Source of the DNA: Paraburkholderia antibiotica
Lineage (GTDB): Bacteria; Pseudomonadota; Gammaproteobacteria; Burkholderiales; Burkholderiaceae
DNA: 64,000 nt
Direction of reading: 5' to 3'
NCBI RefSeq assembly: GCF_012927125.1
Contig: NZ_JABBFZ010000003.1
Span: forward strand, 452,270-516,269
Both the position numbers and the translations under genes were made by a program. Positions 48,739-58,139 of the stretch are shown one piece after another. A model generated the notes under the pieces. The model saw only the letters and a list, made by a program, of their open reading frames with translations. It was not told the origin of the DNA and made no database searches. Within the stretch, counting starts at the first letter, position 1. Each line of letters begins with the position of its first letter.

Positions 48739-49551
48739 CTATTCGCGCACCAGCACGACCAGCTTCAGATCCTCGCGATGCGCGGGCTTGAAGGTGATCT
48801 GATCGTAGACGATGCGGCCATCGCGCGGATGGTTGAACTCGCGCCGTCCCCCTTCGCGGCCGCCGACATCCTGCGACGCCCAGTAGCGCGCGAAGTCGTC
48901 GCTCGCGGCGGACAGCGAATCGATCAGCGCACGCGTGGGCGCATCGTTCAGATGGCGGATCGAATCGGCGCGAAACTCGGCGGCGAGGCGCCGCGCGCGC
49001 GTTTCCCAATCGACGATCAGTTCGCGCGCGACCGGCTCGGTGAACGTGTAGCGCAGCAGGTTGCGGTCGTGCGTGCCGTCGAGCCAGCCGACGAACAGAT
49101 CGGCCGCGCGTTCGTTCCACGCGAGCGCGTTCCACTGCCGGTCGAGCACGTAAGCCGGCGAGTCGACCAGCTGCACCGTGTGCAGCAGCGTGGTGGGCGC
49201 ATCGGCGGCAGCGGGGTCGGGCTCGGCCGGATCGCGCTGCGCGGCCAGCTCGAACAGATACGCGCGTTCGGCGCGCGACAGCTGCAATGCCACCGCGATG
49301 CGCGCGAGCGCGTCGGCCGATGCGGACACCGGCCGGCCCTGCTCGATCCACGTGTACCAGGTCGGGCTCACGCCGCAAAGTTGCGCGACTTCCTCGCGCC
49401 GCAGCCCAGGCGTGCGGCGGCGCGGCCCCGGCGGTAGACCGACCGCCTGCGGCGACAGCCGCTCGCGATGGGCGCGGATGAAGTCGCCGAGCGCGCGGGC
49501 CGGCGTGGCGTCGAGCGGCGGCGGGTGATCGGCGGAGGGCGGCGTGGTCAT
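48739..49551 (-). CDS. XRE-family regulator with MmyB-like ligand domain
   Basis: 270-residue regulator. The helix-turn-helix occupies about residues 20-90 (TPGLRREEVAQLCGVSPTWYTWIEQGR), and residues about 110-260 are the MmyB-type ligand domain (YVLDRQWNALAWNERAADLF and DPRNLLRYTF-like GTHDRNLLRYTF). Such proteins usually repress a neighbouring oxidoreductase or transporter gene and may bind fatty-acid-like ligands. Here the neighbours are argH and ppc, so the target is probably elsewhere. Confidence 0.88.
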   Translation of the reverse strand: MTTPPSADHPPPLDATPARALGDFIRAHRERLSPQAVGLPPGPRRRTPGLRREEVAQLCGVSPTWYTWIEQGRPVSASADALARIAVALQLSRAERAYLFELAAQRDPAEPDPAAADAPTTLLHTVQLVDSPAYVLDRQWNALAWNERAADLFVGWLDGTHDRNLLRYTFTEPVARELIVDWETRARRLAAEFRADSIRHLNDAPTRALIDSLSAASDDFARYWASQDVGGREGGRREFNHPRDGRIVYDQITFKPAHREDLKLVVLVRE

Positions 49552-49693
49552 GCTGGGGAACGCGTGCAGGGGTAATGGAGATACCAGAATAATCGCATGA
49601 TCTGTACTGGTACACGGCGGCCTCTATTGTAGCGGCAGCCGATGCATGGCGCGTTGCCGGCACCTTACCAGCCGGCCCGAGGGCGACGCGCAA

Positions 49694-49736
49694 TAAAAAA
49701 ACCGGGCGCGGCCTTCGCTGGCCACGCCCGGTTTTG
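49694..49736 (-). terminator. ppc terminator
   Basis: AAACCGGGCG-C-GGCC pairs with GGCC-A-CGCCCGGTTT around TTCGCT (one internal mismatch). Minus-strand read ends TTTTTTTATTG. Confidence 0.87.
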
Positions 49737-49778
49737 CGTCACTTCAACGCCGATCCCGGCCGGCGATTCAACCCGTCA

Positions 49779-52700
49779 TCAACCGGTATTGCGCAGCCCC
49801 GCCGCGATCCCGTTGATGCTCAAGTGAATCCCGCGCCGCACGCGCGCGTTGGTGTCGCCCGCGCGGTAGCGCTTCAGCAGTTCGACCTGCAGGTGATTGA
49901 GCGGGTCGAGATACGGGAAGCGGTTCTTGATCGAGCGCGCGAGCAGCGGATTCTCCGCGAGCCGCTCGCTCTTGCCGGTGATCTCCGACAGCACTTTCGA
50001 AGTGCGCTCCCATTCCGCGACGATCCGCTCGAACACGTGCTTGCGCAGCTTCTTGTCGGTGACGAGCGCGGCGTAACGCGAGGCGACCGCGAGATCGGTT
50101 TTCGCGAGCACCATGTCCATGTTCGACAGCAGGTTCGCGAAGAACGGCCAGCTCTTGTGCATCTTCCTGAGCAGCGCGAGACGGCGCGCGCGCTCGGCGT
50201 CGGAGGGCGCGCCGTCGAGATGCTCGGCGACCGCGCTGCCGAAGCCGTACCAGCCGGTCAGCAGCAGCCGGCATTGACCCCACGAGAAGCCCCACGGAAT
50301 CGCGCGCAGATCTTCGATCTTGCGCTGCTTCGGGTCCTGCAGCTTGCGCGAAGCCGGACGGCTGCCGATATTCAGTTCAGCGATCTCGGCGATCGGCGTC
50401 GACTCGAAGAAATACTCCTTGAAGCCGGGCGTTTCGTAGACCAGCGCGCGATACGACGCCATCGCCGTATCGGAGAGCTGCTGCATGGTTTCCTCGAACG
50501 CCGGCAATTCGGCGGGCAGATGGCCGTGCGGCAGCAGCGACGCTTCGAGCGTCGCGGCCACCACCGTTTCCAGATTGCGTCGGCCGATCGCCGGGTTCGC
50601 GAACTTGCTCGCGATCACCTCGCCCTGTTCGGTCAGGCGGATTTGACCGTCGACGGTGCCGGGCGGCTGCGACAGGATCGCCTGATAGGTCGGGCCGCCG
50701 CCACGGCCGACGGTGCCGCCGCGTCCATGGAACAGGCGCAGCGTCACGCCGCGTTCGTTGAAGAGGGCCACCAGCGCAAGCTCCGCGCGATACAGCTCCC
50801 AGTTCGAGGTCAGGAAGCCGCCGTCCTTGTTGCTGTCCGAGTAGCCGAGCATCACTTCCTGCTCGTTGCCCTGATGTTCGATCAGCGCGCCGACGCCCGG
50901 CAGCGCGATCAGGTCGCGCATGATGTGCGGCGCGTTGCGCAGATCGGGGATCGTCTCGAACAGCGGGATCACCATCAGGCCGGCGCGCGCGGGATCGTGC
51001 TCGTCGCCCAGACGGCCGCGCAGCAGGCCGGTCTCCTTCTGCAGCAGCATCACCTCGACCAGATCGCTGACGGTCTCCGTGTGCGAAATGATGTAGTTGC
51101 GCACCGCGCGCGCGCCGAATTTTTCGCGGGTCACGCGCGCTTCTTCGAGCACGCCGAGCTCGCTCTTCACGAGGTCGGAATACTCGGCGTACGGCACACG
51201 CAGCGGGCGCGGCTGCGCGAGTTCACGCAGCAGCACGGTCAGTTTGTCGGCTTCGGAGAGCGCCGCGTAATCGTCTTCGACGCCCGCGCGCTTGAGCAAC
51301 TCGGCGATCACCGCTTCGTGGATGTCGGAGCTTTGACGCAGATCGATGCTGGCGAGATGGAAGCCGAACACTTCGGCCGCGCGCGCGAGCGGCGCGAGAC
51401 GCGGTGCGGCGAGCGGCGCGCCATGATGCTCGGCGAGCGAATCGATCAGCACGTGCAGGTCGCGAACGAAGTCGGCGGAGTCGTCGTACGGAATCGCGCG
51501 GATCGGCGCCGCGCCACGGCCGGCGCTGCGCAGCGGCACGCTGCCTTCGCCGAGGCGCACGCGCGCGCTCGCCGCGAGCCGCGTGTAGATGCCGATCAGC
51601 GCGCGCCGGTACGGCTCGTCGGTGCGGTGCGGCGACTGGTCGGGCGAGATCGCCGCGAGTTCCTTCAGCGCGTCGCTCGCGCCGGCCAGCAGGTTCGACA
51701 CCGACAGCTCGGCGCCGAGCTTGTGCACCTGCTCCAGATAGTGCTCGAAGATCACCGCGGCCTGACGCGTGATCGCGTTTTCGAGCGTTTCGGCGGTGAC
51801 GTTCGGATTGCCGTCGCGGTCGCCGCCGATCCAGCTGCCCATCTGGAAGAACGGCGGCAGGCGCGCGTCGAGACCGTGCTCCTTCAGCGCTTCCTCGATG
51901 TCGGCGTAAAGCGCCGGCAGCTCTTCGAGGAAGGTGCTGCGGTAGTACGACAGCGCGTTTTCGATTTCATCGGCGACGGTCAGGCGCGCGTCGCGCAGCA
52001 TCCGCGTCTGCCACAGCGACGTGACGCGTGCGCGCAGCATCGCTTCGTTGTGCGCTCGCTCGCGGTTCGTTAGCGGCTGGTCGCGTTCGGCCAGCAGTCG
52101 CGCGATGTCGTGCTGCGCGTCGAGAATGCTCTTGCGCTGCACTTCGGTCGGGTGCGCGGTCAGCACCGGCATGATCAGCGCGTCGTTGAAGAACTGCTGC
52201 AGCACCGGCGTTGCGGCCGCGCCGGCGGCGGCGAGCCGTTCGAGTGCGAACGCCATCGTGCCCGGTTGTGACGCCGAGCCGGCGAGCGCGTGAATCCGAT
52301 GCCGACGGTTGCGGTGACGATCCTCGGCAATGTTCGCGAGGTGCGAGAAATAGCTGAACGCGCGCACCACGCTGACCGTCTGCTCGGGCGTCAGCGAGCG
52401 CAGCTTCTTGTCGAGTGCCTGCGCGGCGGCGCTGTCGTCCTCGCGACGGAAACGCACGGCGTTCTGCCGGATCGTTTCGACGACGTCGAACACCGCGTCG
52501 CCTTCCTGCTCGCGCAGCACGTCGCCGAGCAGGCGGCCGAGGTAACGGATGTCCTGGAACAGCGGATGGTCCTTGTTCTCGCGCGCACGGGCGGCGCCCT
52601 TCGTGACGGCTGTGGCGGGCACGGCGGCGATCGCTTCCGGCGCCACGGCTGGCGGCACGGCCTGAAGCTTCGTCTTTTTGGTGGCGCGCGGGGTGGTCGC

Positions 52701-53063
52701 AACGGTGCTCTCGCTCGCGACAGCCTGCGTTTTCGCGTTCGCGGCCTTGGCCGGTTTGCGCGCGCGGGGCGCGTCGGCGGTCGCGGCGGGCTGCTCGGCC
52801 TTGCCGGCTTTAACAGTTTTCATCGCTTTTCCCGCCTTGACGGGCACGGCGGTTTGCGCGGCCTTCGACGCCTTGGTGGCCTGCGCGGCGAGCGTGCGTT
52901 GACCGGTGCGCGGTTCGGCGCGCGGGTCCTTGCGTGGCTTGCCGCGCGGGACGGCGTTCGACGGCGTGCCGGGGGCGACGACGGGGAGGTCGGCGTCGGC
53001 CGGGCTGACGGTGGGCGATTGAGTGTTGCGGCGCGCGGCGCGCGCCGATCCGGAAGACGTCAC
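49779..53063 (-). CDS. ppc: phosphoenolpyruvate carboxylase with Ala/Lys-rich N-terminal extension
   Basis: Anaplerotic carboxylation of phosphoenolpyruvate to oxaloacetate. 1094 residues against 883 in E. coli. The catalytic core begins near residue 165 ([20 protein letters not shown]) and keeps [12 protein letters not shown] with the catalytic histidine, [10 protein letters not shown] and [13 protein letters not shown]. Residues 1-163 are a low-complexity extension with KA/KT repeats ([15 protein letters not shown]) like histone H1 tails. I chose GTG 53061-53063, with GAGGA upstream on the minus strand; the start [12 protein letters not shown] agrees with what I recall of Burkholderia Ppc starts. 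It is divergent from hemC. Confidence 0.93.
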   Translation of the reverse strand: MTSSGSARAARRNTQSPTVSPADADLPVVAPGTPSNAVPRGKPRKDPRAEPRTGQRTLAAQATKASKAAQTAVPVKAGKAMKTVKAGKAEQPAATADAPRARKPAKAANAKTQAVASESTVATTPRATKKTKLQAVPPAVAPEAIAAVPATAVTKGAARARENKDHPLFQDIRYLGRLLGDVLREQEGDAVFDVVETIRQNAVRFRREDDSAAAQALDKKLRSLTPEQTVSVVRAFSYFSHLANIAEDRHRNRRHRIHALAGSASQPGTMAFALERLAAAGAAATPVLQQFFNDALIMPVLTAHPTEVQRKSILDAQHDIARLLAERDQPLTNRERAHNEAMLRARVTSLWQTRMLRDARLTVADEIENALSYYRSTFLEELPALYADIEEALKEHGLDARLPPFFQMGSWIGGDRDGNPNVTAETLENAITRQAAVIFEHYLEQVHKLGAELSVSNLLAGASDALKELAAISPDQSPHRTDEPYRRALIGIYTRLAASARVRLGEGSVPLRSAGRGAAPIRAIPYDDSADFVRDLHVLIDSLAEHHGAPLAAPRLAPLARAAEVFGFHLASIDLRQSSDIHEAVIAELLKRAGVEDDYAALSEADKLTVLLRELAQPRPLRVPYAEYSDLVKSELGVLEEARVTREKFGARAVRNYIISHTETVSDLVEVMLLQKETGLLRGRLGDEHDPARAGLMVIPLFETIPDLRNAPHIMRDLIALPGVGALIEHQGNEQEVMLGYSDSNKDGGFLTSNWELYRAELALVALFNERGVTLRLFHGRGGTVGRGGGPTYQAILSQPPGTVDGQIRLTEQGEVIASKFANPAIGRRNLETVVAATLEASLLPHGHLPAELPAFEETMQQLSDTAMASYRALVYETPGFKEYFFESTPIAEIAELNIGSRPASRKLQDPKQRKIEDLRAIPWGFSWGQCRLLLTGWYGFGSAVAEHLDGAPSDAERARRLALLRKMHKSWPFFANLLSNMDMVLAKTDLAVASRYAALVTDKKLRKHVFERIVAEWERTSKVLSEITGKSERLAENPLLARSIKNRFPYLDPLNHLQVELLKRYRAGDTNARVRRGIHLSINGIAAGLRNTG

Positions 53064-53616
53064 GATGGGTTCCTCAGGGAAGCCTGTTGATTGATGAACT
53101 GCGACTGCGGAACTGCAACCAGCAACTGCAACGTGAACTGCGTGCGACGGGGACTGCGAGCGGACTGCTACGGCGAGGACAAGCGACTGCGAACGGCGCT
53201 CGCGAAAAGGTGACAACAACGGCGAGCGCGGCGGACTACAACTGCAACGGCGAACACGGCAGCCAGAGCGACCACCGGGCGCCCCGCACGCAGGCACTTG
53301 CATGCGGGCCACGGGATACCGTGAGACCGACGTCGGAGAAGGGAGGCGGCGCGGGACCTACGGGGTCCGCTCGCCCATCCTGAAAATGCGGCGTACCGTC
53401 AAATCCGGCGCCGCCGCACTGCATCATCCCGCATGCCGCCGCCCGCTGCGCGAACGACCGTGCATGACAAACCGGAATGGAGGCTTGCGCGCGTGACGCG
53501 AAAGCCCGTCTCCTCCGTCGATACCGCTCCGGCACTGCGCCCCCGTGGGCCTTGGGAACATAAGGGCGCGTGCTAACATTGATCGTTATTCCATCCCGAG
53601 TTCAAGCAGCAAGCTA
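53064..53616. other. ppc-hemC divergent intergenic region
   Basis: 553 bases. The ppc-proximal part (53098-53245) carries nine copies of ACTGC at irregular spacing; the hemC-proximal part has a usable promoter. No gene is supported. Confidence 0.5.
53552..53579 (+). promoter_or_regulatory. putative hemC promoter
   Basis: TTGGGA (53552-53557), 16-base spacer, TAACAT (53574-53579). Predicted leader of about 30 bases to the hemC ATG at 53617. Confidence 0.45.
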
Positions 53617-54624
53617 ATGAATACCGAGACGTTTTCCACGCCACCCCACACGCTTGTGATTGCGTCGCGAGAGAGCCGCCTTGCCATGTGGCAGGCCGAG
53701 CATGTGCGATGTGCGCTGCACAAATTATATCCATCTTGTGACGTAAAAATCCTCGGAATGACGACACGCGGCGATCAGATTCTCGATCGCACATTGTCGA
53801 AGGTTGGTGGTAAGGGCCTGTTCGTAAAGGAGCTCGAAGCCGCGCTCGCCGATGGCCGCGCCGACCTCGCGGTGCATTCGCTGAAGGACGTGCCGATGCA
53901 GCTGCCCGCCGGCTTCGCGCTGTCGACCATCATGGAACGCGAGGACCCGCGCGACGCGCTGGTCTCCAATCAGTACGACTCGCTCGCCGCGCTGCCGGCG
54001 GGTGCCGTGGTCGGCACCTCGAGCCTGCGCCGCGAAGCGATGCTGCGCATGCGTTATCCGCATCTCGAAGTACGGCCGTTGCGCGGCAATCTCGATACCC
54101 GTCTCGCCAAGCTCGATCGCGGCGACTACGCGGCGATCATTCTTGCCGCGGCCGGTTTGAAGCGTCTGGGTCTCGCCGAGCGGATCCGCGCGCTGCTCGA
54201 TCCCGAGGACAGCCTGCCGGCAGCCGGGCAGGGCGCGCTCGGCATCGAGATTCGCGCCGATCGCAAGGATGTCGCCGCATGGCTCGCGCCGCTGCATCAT
54301 CAACACACGGCGGCGGCCGTCGAAGCGGAGCGGATGGTATCGCGCGCGCTCGGCGGCAGCTGCGAGGTGCCGTTGGGCGCGCACGCCACGTGGCATGACG
54401 GCGCGCTGCATCTGCGCGGCATCGTCGCGACGCCGGACGGTCAGCGGGTGCTGAGCGCGCAGGCGTCGTCGCCGGCGCCGAGCGTCGAACGTGCACTCGC
54501 GCTGGGCAAGGAAGTCGCGGATGCGCTGGTGCAGCAGGGCGCGCTCGATATCGTCCGCGCGCTGAGCACCGCGAGCGGTCCCGCCGCAAACAACCCCGCG
54601 CCCGGCGCGGCGACCGGCGAGTGA
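53617..54624 (+). CDS. hemC: porphobilinogen deaminase (hydroxymethylbilane synthase)
   Basis: Joins four porphobilinogens into hydroxymethylbilane for haem, sirohaem and B12. 335 residues. Start region [53 protein letters not shown], and the dipyrromethane-bearing cysteine C249 in [12 protein letters not shown] 53617 chosen; the frame is open 24 codons upstream with no similarity. The stop overlaps the hemDX start as TGATG. Confidence 0.95.
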   Translation: MNTETFSTPPHTLVIASRESRLAMWQAEHVRCALHKLYPSCDVKILGMTTRGDQILDRTLSKVGGKGLFVKELEAALADGRADLAVHSLKDVPMQLPAGFALSTIMEREDPRDALVSNQYDSLAALPAGAVVGTSSLRREAMLRMRYPHLEVRPLRGNLDTRLAKLDRGDYAAIILAAAGLKRLGLAERIRALLDPEDSLPAAGQGALGIEIRADRKDVAAWLAPLHHQHTAAAVEAERMVSRALGGSCEVPLGAHATWHDGALHLRGIVATPDGQRVLSAQASSPAPSVERALALGKEVADALVQQGALDIVRALSTASGPAANNPAPGAATGE

Positions 54625-56627
54625 TGACGGCCGCCGCCCCGCAAACGCCCTTCACGGTCGTGATTACACGGCCGGCGGGCCAGTCGGGCGAGCTGACCGA
54701 ACAGCTCGCAGCGGCCGGCCTCGCGACCCTCGACTTCCCGCTGATCGACATCGCGCCCGTGATCGACGACGCGCCGTTGCGCGCGGCGCTCGCCTCGCTC
54801 GAACGCTATGCGCTCGTCGTGTTCGTGTCGCCGAACGCGGTCGATCAAACCTTCGCGCGCCATCCGGGCATCTGGCCGCACGCGCTGCCGATCGGCGTGG
54901 TCGGCCCGGGCAGCGTGCATGCGCTCGCGCGTCACGGCATCGCCGCGCCCGAGCACCGGGTGATCAGCCCGGTCGTCAGCGCCGCCGACGAAGCCACCAG
55001 CTTCGACTCCGAAAGCCTGTACGCGGCGCTGGAAGCCGCGCTCGGCGAAACGGGCTTCGAAGGCAAGCGCGTGCTGATCGTGCGTGGCGACGGCGGCCGC
55101 GAGTGGCTCGCCGACCGGCTGCGCGAAGCGGGCGCCGAAGTCGAGGCGGTCGCCGCGTACCGGCGCGTCGTGCCGGAGCCGTCGATCGGCGCCTGGGCGC
55201 GCGTGCACGAACTGCTCGCCGGCACGCCGCACGCGTGGCTGCTGACCAGCTCCGAGGGCGTGCGCAACCTGCAGGAGCTCGCGCACGACCACCTGAACGC
55301 CGGCGAAATCGCGCAACTCAAGCACGCGCCGCTCGTCACGCCTCACCCCCGAATCGCGCAGACCGCGCGGGCATTGGGTTTTGATAGGATTACGGTGTCC
55401 GGCGCGGGCGACGAGCGCATAGTTCGCGCCCTCGTCGAACTCGTTGCCGCCGTGCCTCCCGCCGTCCAACCGGTATCGTCCAACCCGGCTCATTCACCGG
55501 CTCAATCACGCATGACTGAAACGAACGCATCCACGAACCCTTCACCCCAGCCGTCCGCAACCGCACCGTTGCCGCCGAATCAACCCTTCACGCCGTACGA
55601 AGCGCAAAAGCGCCGCAGCGCGAGCGGACCGCTGCTGTGGTTGGTCGTCGTGGTCATCGCGTGCGCGGCGGGCGTGGGCGGCTATGCGCTGAACCGCAAG
55701 GTTGTGCGCACCGAGCAGCAGCTCACGCAGCGTCAGCAGGCCAACGATACCCAGGCCAACGAGTTGCGCATCAAGATCGACCAGGCGCTCGCCACCGTGC
55801 ATCAGTCGGACTCGCAGGTCGCGCAGCTCGAAGGCAAGCTCGCCGATGCGCAGGCCGCGCAGCAGGCGCTGCAGCAGCAATACTCGGATCTCGCGCGCAA
55901 TCGCGACGACTGGACGCTCGCCGAAGTCGGCCAGATGCTGTCGGCGGCGAGCCAGCAGTTGCAACTGACCGGCAACACGCAACTGGCGCTGTTCGCGCTG
56001 CAAAGCGCCGACACGCGTCTGGCCGCCTCGGATAGTCCGCAGGCGGTTGCGGTGCGCAAGGCGATCGCGCAGGACATCGACAAGCTGAAGGCCGCGCCGT
56101 CCACCGATCTGACCGGCCTCGCGATCAAGCTCGACAACGCGATCGATCACGTCGACAGCCTGCCGCTGTCCGGCGAAACGCCGGTCCCGCATGCCACGCC
56201 GCACGCGGCCACGTGGGCCGACACCGCGAAGGTGGCCGCGGCCACTGGCAAGCCGCGCTGGGAAGTGTGGTTCGACGAGGTCACGCACGGCATCGGCCAG
56301 CAGTTGACGAGCCTCGTGCAGGTGCGCCGTATCGATCACGCCGACGCGATGCTGGTCGCGCCCGATCAGGGCTACTTCGTGCGCGAGAATCTGAAGATGC
56401 GTCTGCTGTCGGCGCGCCTCGCGCTGCTGTCGCGCAACCAGACCACGCTGAAATCCGATCTGCAGGCATCGCAGGCGGCGCTCGCGCGTTACTTCGACGC
56501 GTCGTCGAAAGACACGCAGATGGTCATCGATCTGGTCAGGCAGGTGGACGCCGGTTCAGCCGCGGTCGAGTTGCCGAATCTCGACACGAGCCTGCAGGCC
56601 GTCAATCAATACCGGAACCGGGGTTAA
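54624..56627 (+). CDS. hemDX: fused uroporphyrinogen-III synthase HemD / membrane protein HemX
   Basis: 667-residue fusion. Residues 1-265 are HemD, which closes hydroxymethylbilane to uroporphyrinogen III (VVITRPAGQSGELTEQL, FVSPNAVDQTF, LTSSEGVRNL). A Pro/Ser/Ala linker follows (about 270-330), then a membrane anchor at about 335-356 (LLWLVVVVIACAAGVGGYAL), a coiled coil (about 358-430) and the HemX domain to the end. The fusion puts HemD on the inner membrane beside HemY. The same fusion is known in Burkholderiaceae; in E. coli the two are separate genes. The ATG overlaps the hemC stop. Confidence 0.94.
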   Translation: MTAAAPQTPFTVVITRPAGQSGELTEQLAAAGLATLDFPLIDIAPVIDDAPLRAALASLERYALVVFVSPNAVDQTFARHPGIWPHALPIGVVGPGSVHALARHGIAAPEHRVISPVVSAADEATSFDSESLYAALEAALGETGFEGKRVLIVRGDGGREWLADRLREAGAEVEAVAAYRRVVPEPSIGAWARVHELLAGTPHAWLLTSSEGVRNLQELAHDHLNAGEIAQLKHAPLVTPHPRIAQTARALGFDRITVSGAGDERIVRALVELVAAVPPAVQPVSSNPAHSPAQSRMTETNASTNPSPQPSATAPLPPNQPFTPYEAQKRRSASGPLLWLVVVVIACAAGVGGYALNRKVVRTEQQLTQRQQANDTQANELRIKIDQALATVHQSDSQVAQLEGKLADAQAAQQALQQQYSDLARNRDDWTLAEVGQMLSAASQQLQLTGNTQLALFALQSADTRLAASDSPQAVAVRKAIAQDIDKLKAAPSTDLTGLAIKLDNAIDHVDSLPLSGETPVPHATPHAATWADTAKVAAATGKPRWEVWFDEVTHGIGQQLTSLVQVRRIDHADAMLVAPDQGYFVRENLKMRLLSARLALLSRNQTTLKSDLQASQAALARYFDASSKDTQMVIDLVRQVDAGSAAVELPNLDTSLQAVNQYRNRG

Positions 56628-56629
56628 TC

Positions 56630-57820
56630 ATGGCGATCCGGGGACTTCTTTGGCTCGCGGCGCTGTTCGCCGTCGCGGTGGTGCTCGCGGTCGGCGGCCG
56701 CTTCGACGCGGGGCAGATCATGCTGATCTATCCGCCGTATCGCGTCGACATGTCGTTGAATCTGTTCATCGTCGGGCTGGTGGTGCTGTTCATCGCGCTG
56801 TATGCGCTGCTGCGGATCATCCGCAACATCTGGCGCATGCCGCAGCGCGTCGCCGCGTATCGGGCGCGCTCGCGTGTCGCGAAGGCGCATGCGGCGCTGC
56901 GCGATGCGATCGGCAACCTGTATGCGGGCCGTTTCTCGCGCGCGGAAAAAGCCGCCAGGGACGCGCTCGCGAACGGCGACAACAAGGGCGCGGCCGGCCT
57001 GATCGCGGCGACGGCCGCGCATCGGATGCATGAGTACGCGCGGCGCGACGAATGGCTCGCGCAGATCGACGAAGCCGACTGGCAGGACGCACGCCTGATG
57101 GCCACCGCCGACATGCGCGCCGACGGCCGCGACGCGGACGGCGCACTGACCGCGCTGACCGAGATGCAGACGCAGGGCGCACGGCGCATTCACGCACAGC
57201 AGATCACGCTGCGCGCGCAGCAGCAGTTGAAGAACTGGGGCGAGGTGCTGAAGCTCGTGAAGACGCTGGAGAAGCGCGAGGCGATTCATCCGGCGGTCGC
57301 GGTGCGCTTGCGTCAGCAGGCTGCGGAGAATCTGCTGCGCGACCGGCGCCACAATGCCGACGCGCTGCTCGAACTGTGGAGTTCGCTGTCGGCGACCGAG
57401 CGTCATTCGCCGCGTCTCGCCGACGTGGCCGCCGAACTGCTGGTCGCGCTGAACCGGCCGCAGGAAGCGCGCAAGATCGTCGAGGAAGCGCTCGCGCAGA
57501 ACTGGGACGCGCGCCTGCTGCGGCGCTATCCGGACACGGCGGGCGGCGACGCGTTGCCGTTGATCCAGAAGGCCGAGGGATGGCAGAAGGATCGGCCGGA
57601 GGATGCCGACCTGATGTTCGCGCTGGGCCGCCTGTGTCTGCATCAGCAGTTGTGGGGCAAGGCGCAGTCGTTCCTCGAACGGGCGCTGAAGCTCGCCGAC
57701 AACGAGACGCTGAAGATTCGCTCGCATCGCGCGCTGGCCCGTCTGCATGAACAGCTGGGCGATACCGAGAAGGCGAGCCAGCACTATCGGGAGAGCGCGC
57801 TGGCGATGAATGTGACGTGA
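56630..57820 (+). CDS. hemY: HemY, tetrapyrrole-associated TPR membrane protein
   Basis: 396-residue inner-membrane protein of the proteobacterial HemY family (not the Bacillus oxidase of the same name); it is thought to organise haem synthesis enzymes. Two N-terminal hydrophobic helices at about residues 3-22 and 40-62, then a soluble TPR-rich domain from 85 to the end (for example LGRLCLHQQLWGKAQSFLER, LARLHEQLGDTEKASQHYRE). The ATG lies 2 bases after the hemDX stop, so the three hem genes are one coupled operon ended by a strong terminator. Confidence 0.93.
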   Translation: MAIRGLLWLAALFAVAVVLAVGGRFDAGQIMLIYPPYRVDMSLNLFIVGLVVLFIALYALLRIIRNIWRMPQRVAAYRARSRVAKAHAALRDAIGNLYAGRFSRAEKAARDALANGDNKGAAGLIAATAAHRMHEYARRDEWLAQIDEADWQDARLMATADMRADGRDADGALTALTEMQTQGARRIHAQQITLRAQQQLKNWGEVLKLVKTLEKREAIHPAVAVRLRQQAAENLLRDRRHNADALLELWSSLSATERHSPRLADVAAELLVALNRPQEARKIVEEALAQNWDARLLRRYPDTAGGDALPLIQKAEGWQKDRPEDADLMFALGRLCLHQQLWGKAQSFLERALKLADNETLKIRSHRALARLHEQLGDTEKASQHYRESALAMNVT

Positions 57821-57879
57821 GGACGACGTCGCGTTGTCGCTAGTGGGTTCGGCGCCGCTGAATCCGCGATGAAAATGAA

Positions 57880-57912
57880 ATGGCCGCAGCCGACGCTGCG
57901 GCCATTTTTTTG
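57880..57912 (+). terminator. hemCDY operon terminator
   Basis: ATGGCCGCAGC (57880-57890) pairs perfectly with GCTGCGGCCAT (57895-57905), loop CGAC, followed by TTTTTT. Confidence 0.93.
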
Positions 57913-58139
57913 CGTGCTCGTTTCCGCGCAGCAGGCGTTGCTTCGGCTAAGCGAATTCGTATGCACGACGCACCCGATGGTCGAATATTCGCCGCAGTGC
58001 CGCATGCGTGACCTATTATCAAAAAGCTGAACAAAAAAATTCTGGGCAGTGCGACTGCAACTGCGATTGCAGTGGCGATGCTGCTCGTCGGGTTAGCGGC
58101 AACCTAGCACGGTCGGCGGGCCGACCGGGAGAGACGAGG
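57913..58139. other. intergenic region before the P-type ATPase
   Basis: Holds a short signal-peptide-like frame without a standard start (58015-58107), reported as a finding. The ATPase ribosome binding site GACGAGG ends the region. No clear promoter. Confidence 0.4.

Noticed and set aside
49734..52073. Plus-strand open frame of 779 codons
   Set aside because: Antisense of ppc, shadow composition.
58008..58139. N-terminal extension of the P-type ATPase
   Set aside because: The 44 extra codons are Cys/Arg-rich, not like the family, while ATG 58140 follows a GACGAGG ribosome binding site.
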